From the NCBI GenBank assembly GCA_001804705.1, contig MHAY01000007.1:1-41140 (forward strand): a DNA stretch of 41,140 bases, in the 5' to 3' direction. Positions 39,991 to 41,140 of this stretch are shown one piece after another. The position numbers and the translations under genes are program-made. Under the pieces are notes generated by a model. The model was given only the letters and a program-made list of their open reading frames with translations, was not told the origin of the DNA and did no database searches. Numbering within the stretch: position 1 is the first letter of the stretch; every line of letters begins with the position of its first letter. The DNA comes from Ignavibacteria bacterium RIFOXYC2_FULL_35_21. GTDB lineage: Bacteria > Bacteroidota > Ignavibacteria > Kapaibacteriales > UBA2268.

Positions 39991-41140
39991 CAATCATCCC
40001 AATCACACAAATCCCAGTTCCGACAACTTGCGTCTCTGAGTGAGATTAACCCCATGCTTCAGCATGGGGGGTGAAGACACGAGACCAGGGGCTACATCCG
40101 AGCCACCCCACACTAAAGTGTGGGTTTAACCAAATCATCCCAATCACATTAATTACCGTTCAGACAACTTGCGTCTCTGTGTGAGAATAACCCCATGCTT
40201 CAGCATGGGGGGGTGAAGACACGAGACCAGGGGCTACATCCGAGCCACCCCACACTAAAGTGTGGGTTTAACCAAATCATCCCAATCACATAAATCACCG
40301 TTCAGACAATTTACGTCTCTGAGTGAGATTAACCCCATGCTTCAGCATGGGGGGAAGACACGAGACCAGGGGCTACATCCGAGCCACCCCACACTAAAGT
40401 GTAGGGTTAACCAAATCATCCTAATCACATAAATCACCGTTCCGACAACTTGCGTCTCTGAGTGAGATTAACCCCATGCTTCAGCATGGGGGTGAAGACT
40501 CGAGACCAGGGGCTACATCCGAGCCACCCAACACTAAAGTGTAGGGTTAACCAAATCATCCCAATCACATTAATTACCGTTCAGACAACTTGCTTCTCTG
40601 TGTGAGAATAACCCCATGCTTCAGCATGGGGGGTGAAGACACGAGACCAGACCAGGGGCTACATCCGAGCCACCCCACACTAAAGTGTAGGGTTAACCAA
40701 ATCATCCCAATCACATAAATCACACAAATCACAGTTCCGACAACTTGCGTCTCTGAGTGAGATTAACCCCATGCTTCAGCATGGGGGGGTGAAGACACGA
40801 GACCAGGGGCTACATCCGAGCCACCCAACACTAAAGTGTAGGGTTAACCAAATCATCCCAATCACATTAATTACCGTTCAGACAACTTGCTTCTCTGTGT
40901 GAGAATAACCCCATGCTTCAGCATGGGGGGTGAAGACACGAGACCAGACCAGGGGCTACATCCGAGCCACCCCACACTAAAGTGTAGGGTTAACCAAATC
41001 ATCCCAATCACATAAATCACACAAATCACAGTTCCGACAACTTGCGTCTCTGAGTGAGATTAACCCCATGCTTCAGCATGGGGGGAAGACACGAGACCAG
41101 GGGCTACATCCGAGCCACCCCACACTAAAGTGTAGGGTTA
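39991..41140. repeat. tandem array of 8 or more hairpin-rich 140-151 bp units, open at window end
   Basis: Units begin at about 39991, 40131, 40273, 40412, 40552, 40698, 40849 and 40995. Each contains CCCCATGC-TTCA-GCATGGGG, then a near-invariant stretch around GACCAGGGGCTACATCCGAG, then a CCACACT-AAAGTGTGG-type hairpin. Two variants alternate: type A in units 2, 5 and 7; type B in 1, 3, 4, 6 and 8. Units 5 and 7 are identical and share a 6-bp insertion (CCAGAC), and 6 and 8 share another insertion, so a dimer of about 297 bp has been duplicated. The G-run after the first hairpin varies in length. No spacers and no cas genes. Confidence 0.93.

Noticed and set aside
39991-41140. CRISPR array
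   Set aside because: The repeating unit is 140-151 bp without unique spacers, and there are no cas genes; it is a tandem satellite-like array.

Overview
The window reads as an AT-rich chromosome segment from the Bacteroidota/FCB group, possibly the Ignavibacteria-Kapabacteria-Chlorobi side of it. Three observations point there. Five large secreted proteins end in a type IX secretion (T9SS) C-terminal sorting domain. At least three places match the Bacteroidota promoter form (TTTG or TTG, about 19-20 nt, TAnnTTTG). Intergenic repeats are of a kind common in that group. No species can be named from the sequence alone, and I saw no rRNA or tRNA gene.

Layout. (1) 144-3912, minus: a secreted zincin metalloprotease with a T9SS tail, then a kinase-like protein. 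(2) 4071-15113, plus: a nearly unbroken operon for a cell-surface glycan. It has a winged-helix regulator, an ABC-2 exporter (permease at 4609, ATPase with a Wzt-like tail at 11551), an MNT/HEPN pair, and a sialic-acid-like (nonulosonate) set: neuC-like epimerase, neuB-like synthase, neuA-like CMP-transferase. It also encodes a sugar amidotransferase, a TylF-like O-methyltransferase, a possible nonulosonate transferase and two hexapeptide acyltransferases. A 358-bp GIY-YIG cassette with perfect 27-bp inverted ends sits in the middle. (3) 15357-23016: YceI, RsmB, a barrel protein, a PD40/OmpA protein, DapB and a DUF1573 lipoprotein.

(4) 22858-30472 is an accessory island. Two related modules, read on the minus strand, each contain an AraC-type regulator (one intact, one reduced to its 3' end), a nearly identical 155-bp block holding a 31-34 codon ORF, a divergent approximately 100-nt candidate small RNA with its own terminator, and an exported cysteine-rich protein. 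The last gene is either a thioredoxin or a T9SS propeller protein. One module lies inside a 3,920-bp insertion bounded by a 171-bp direct repeat of the DUF1573 gene end.

(5) 31084-39060: an ECF sigma factor is followed by an anti-sigma-like protein that appears to carry both an inner-membrane helix and an outer-membrane barrel. After it come a lipoprotein and three T9SS-tagged proteins. The same bipartite motif (TGTAACA, exactly 16 nt, GTTATT) precedes the sigma gene and two T9SS cargo genes, which suggests a local sigma regulon. (6) 39195-41140: a remnant of a restriction-modification gene, a four-helix-bundle protein, and at least eight tandem copies of a 140-151 bp unit rich in hairpins that runs off the window end.

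The strongest candidates for something not yet described are the duplicated AraC/small-RNA/Cys-rich module, the sigma/dual-membrane anti-sigma regulon, the GIY-YIG inverted-repeat cassette and the hairpin satellite array.
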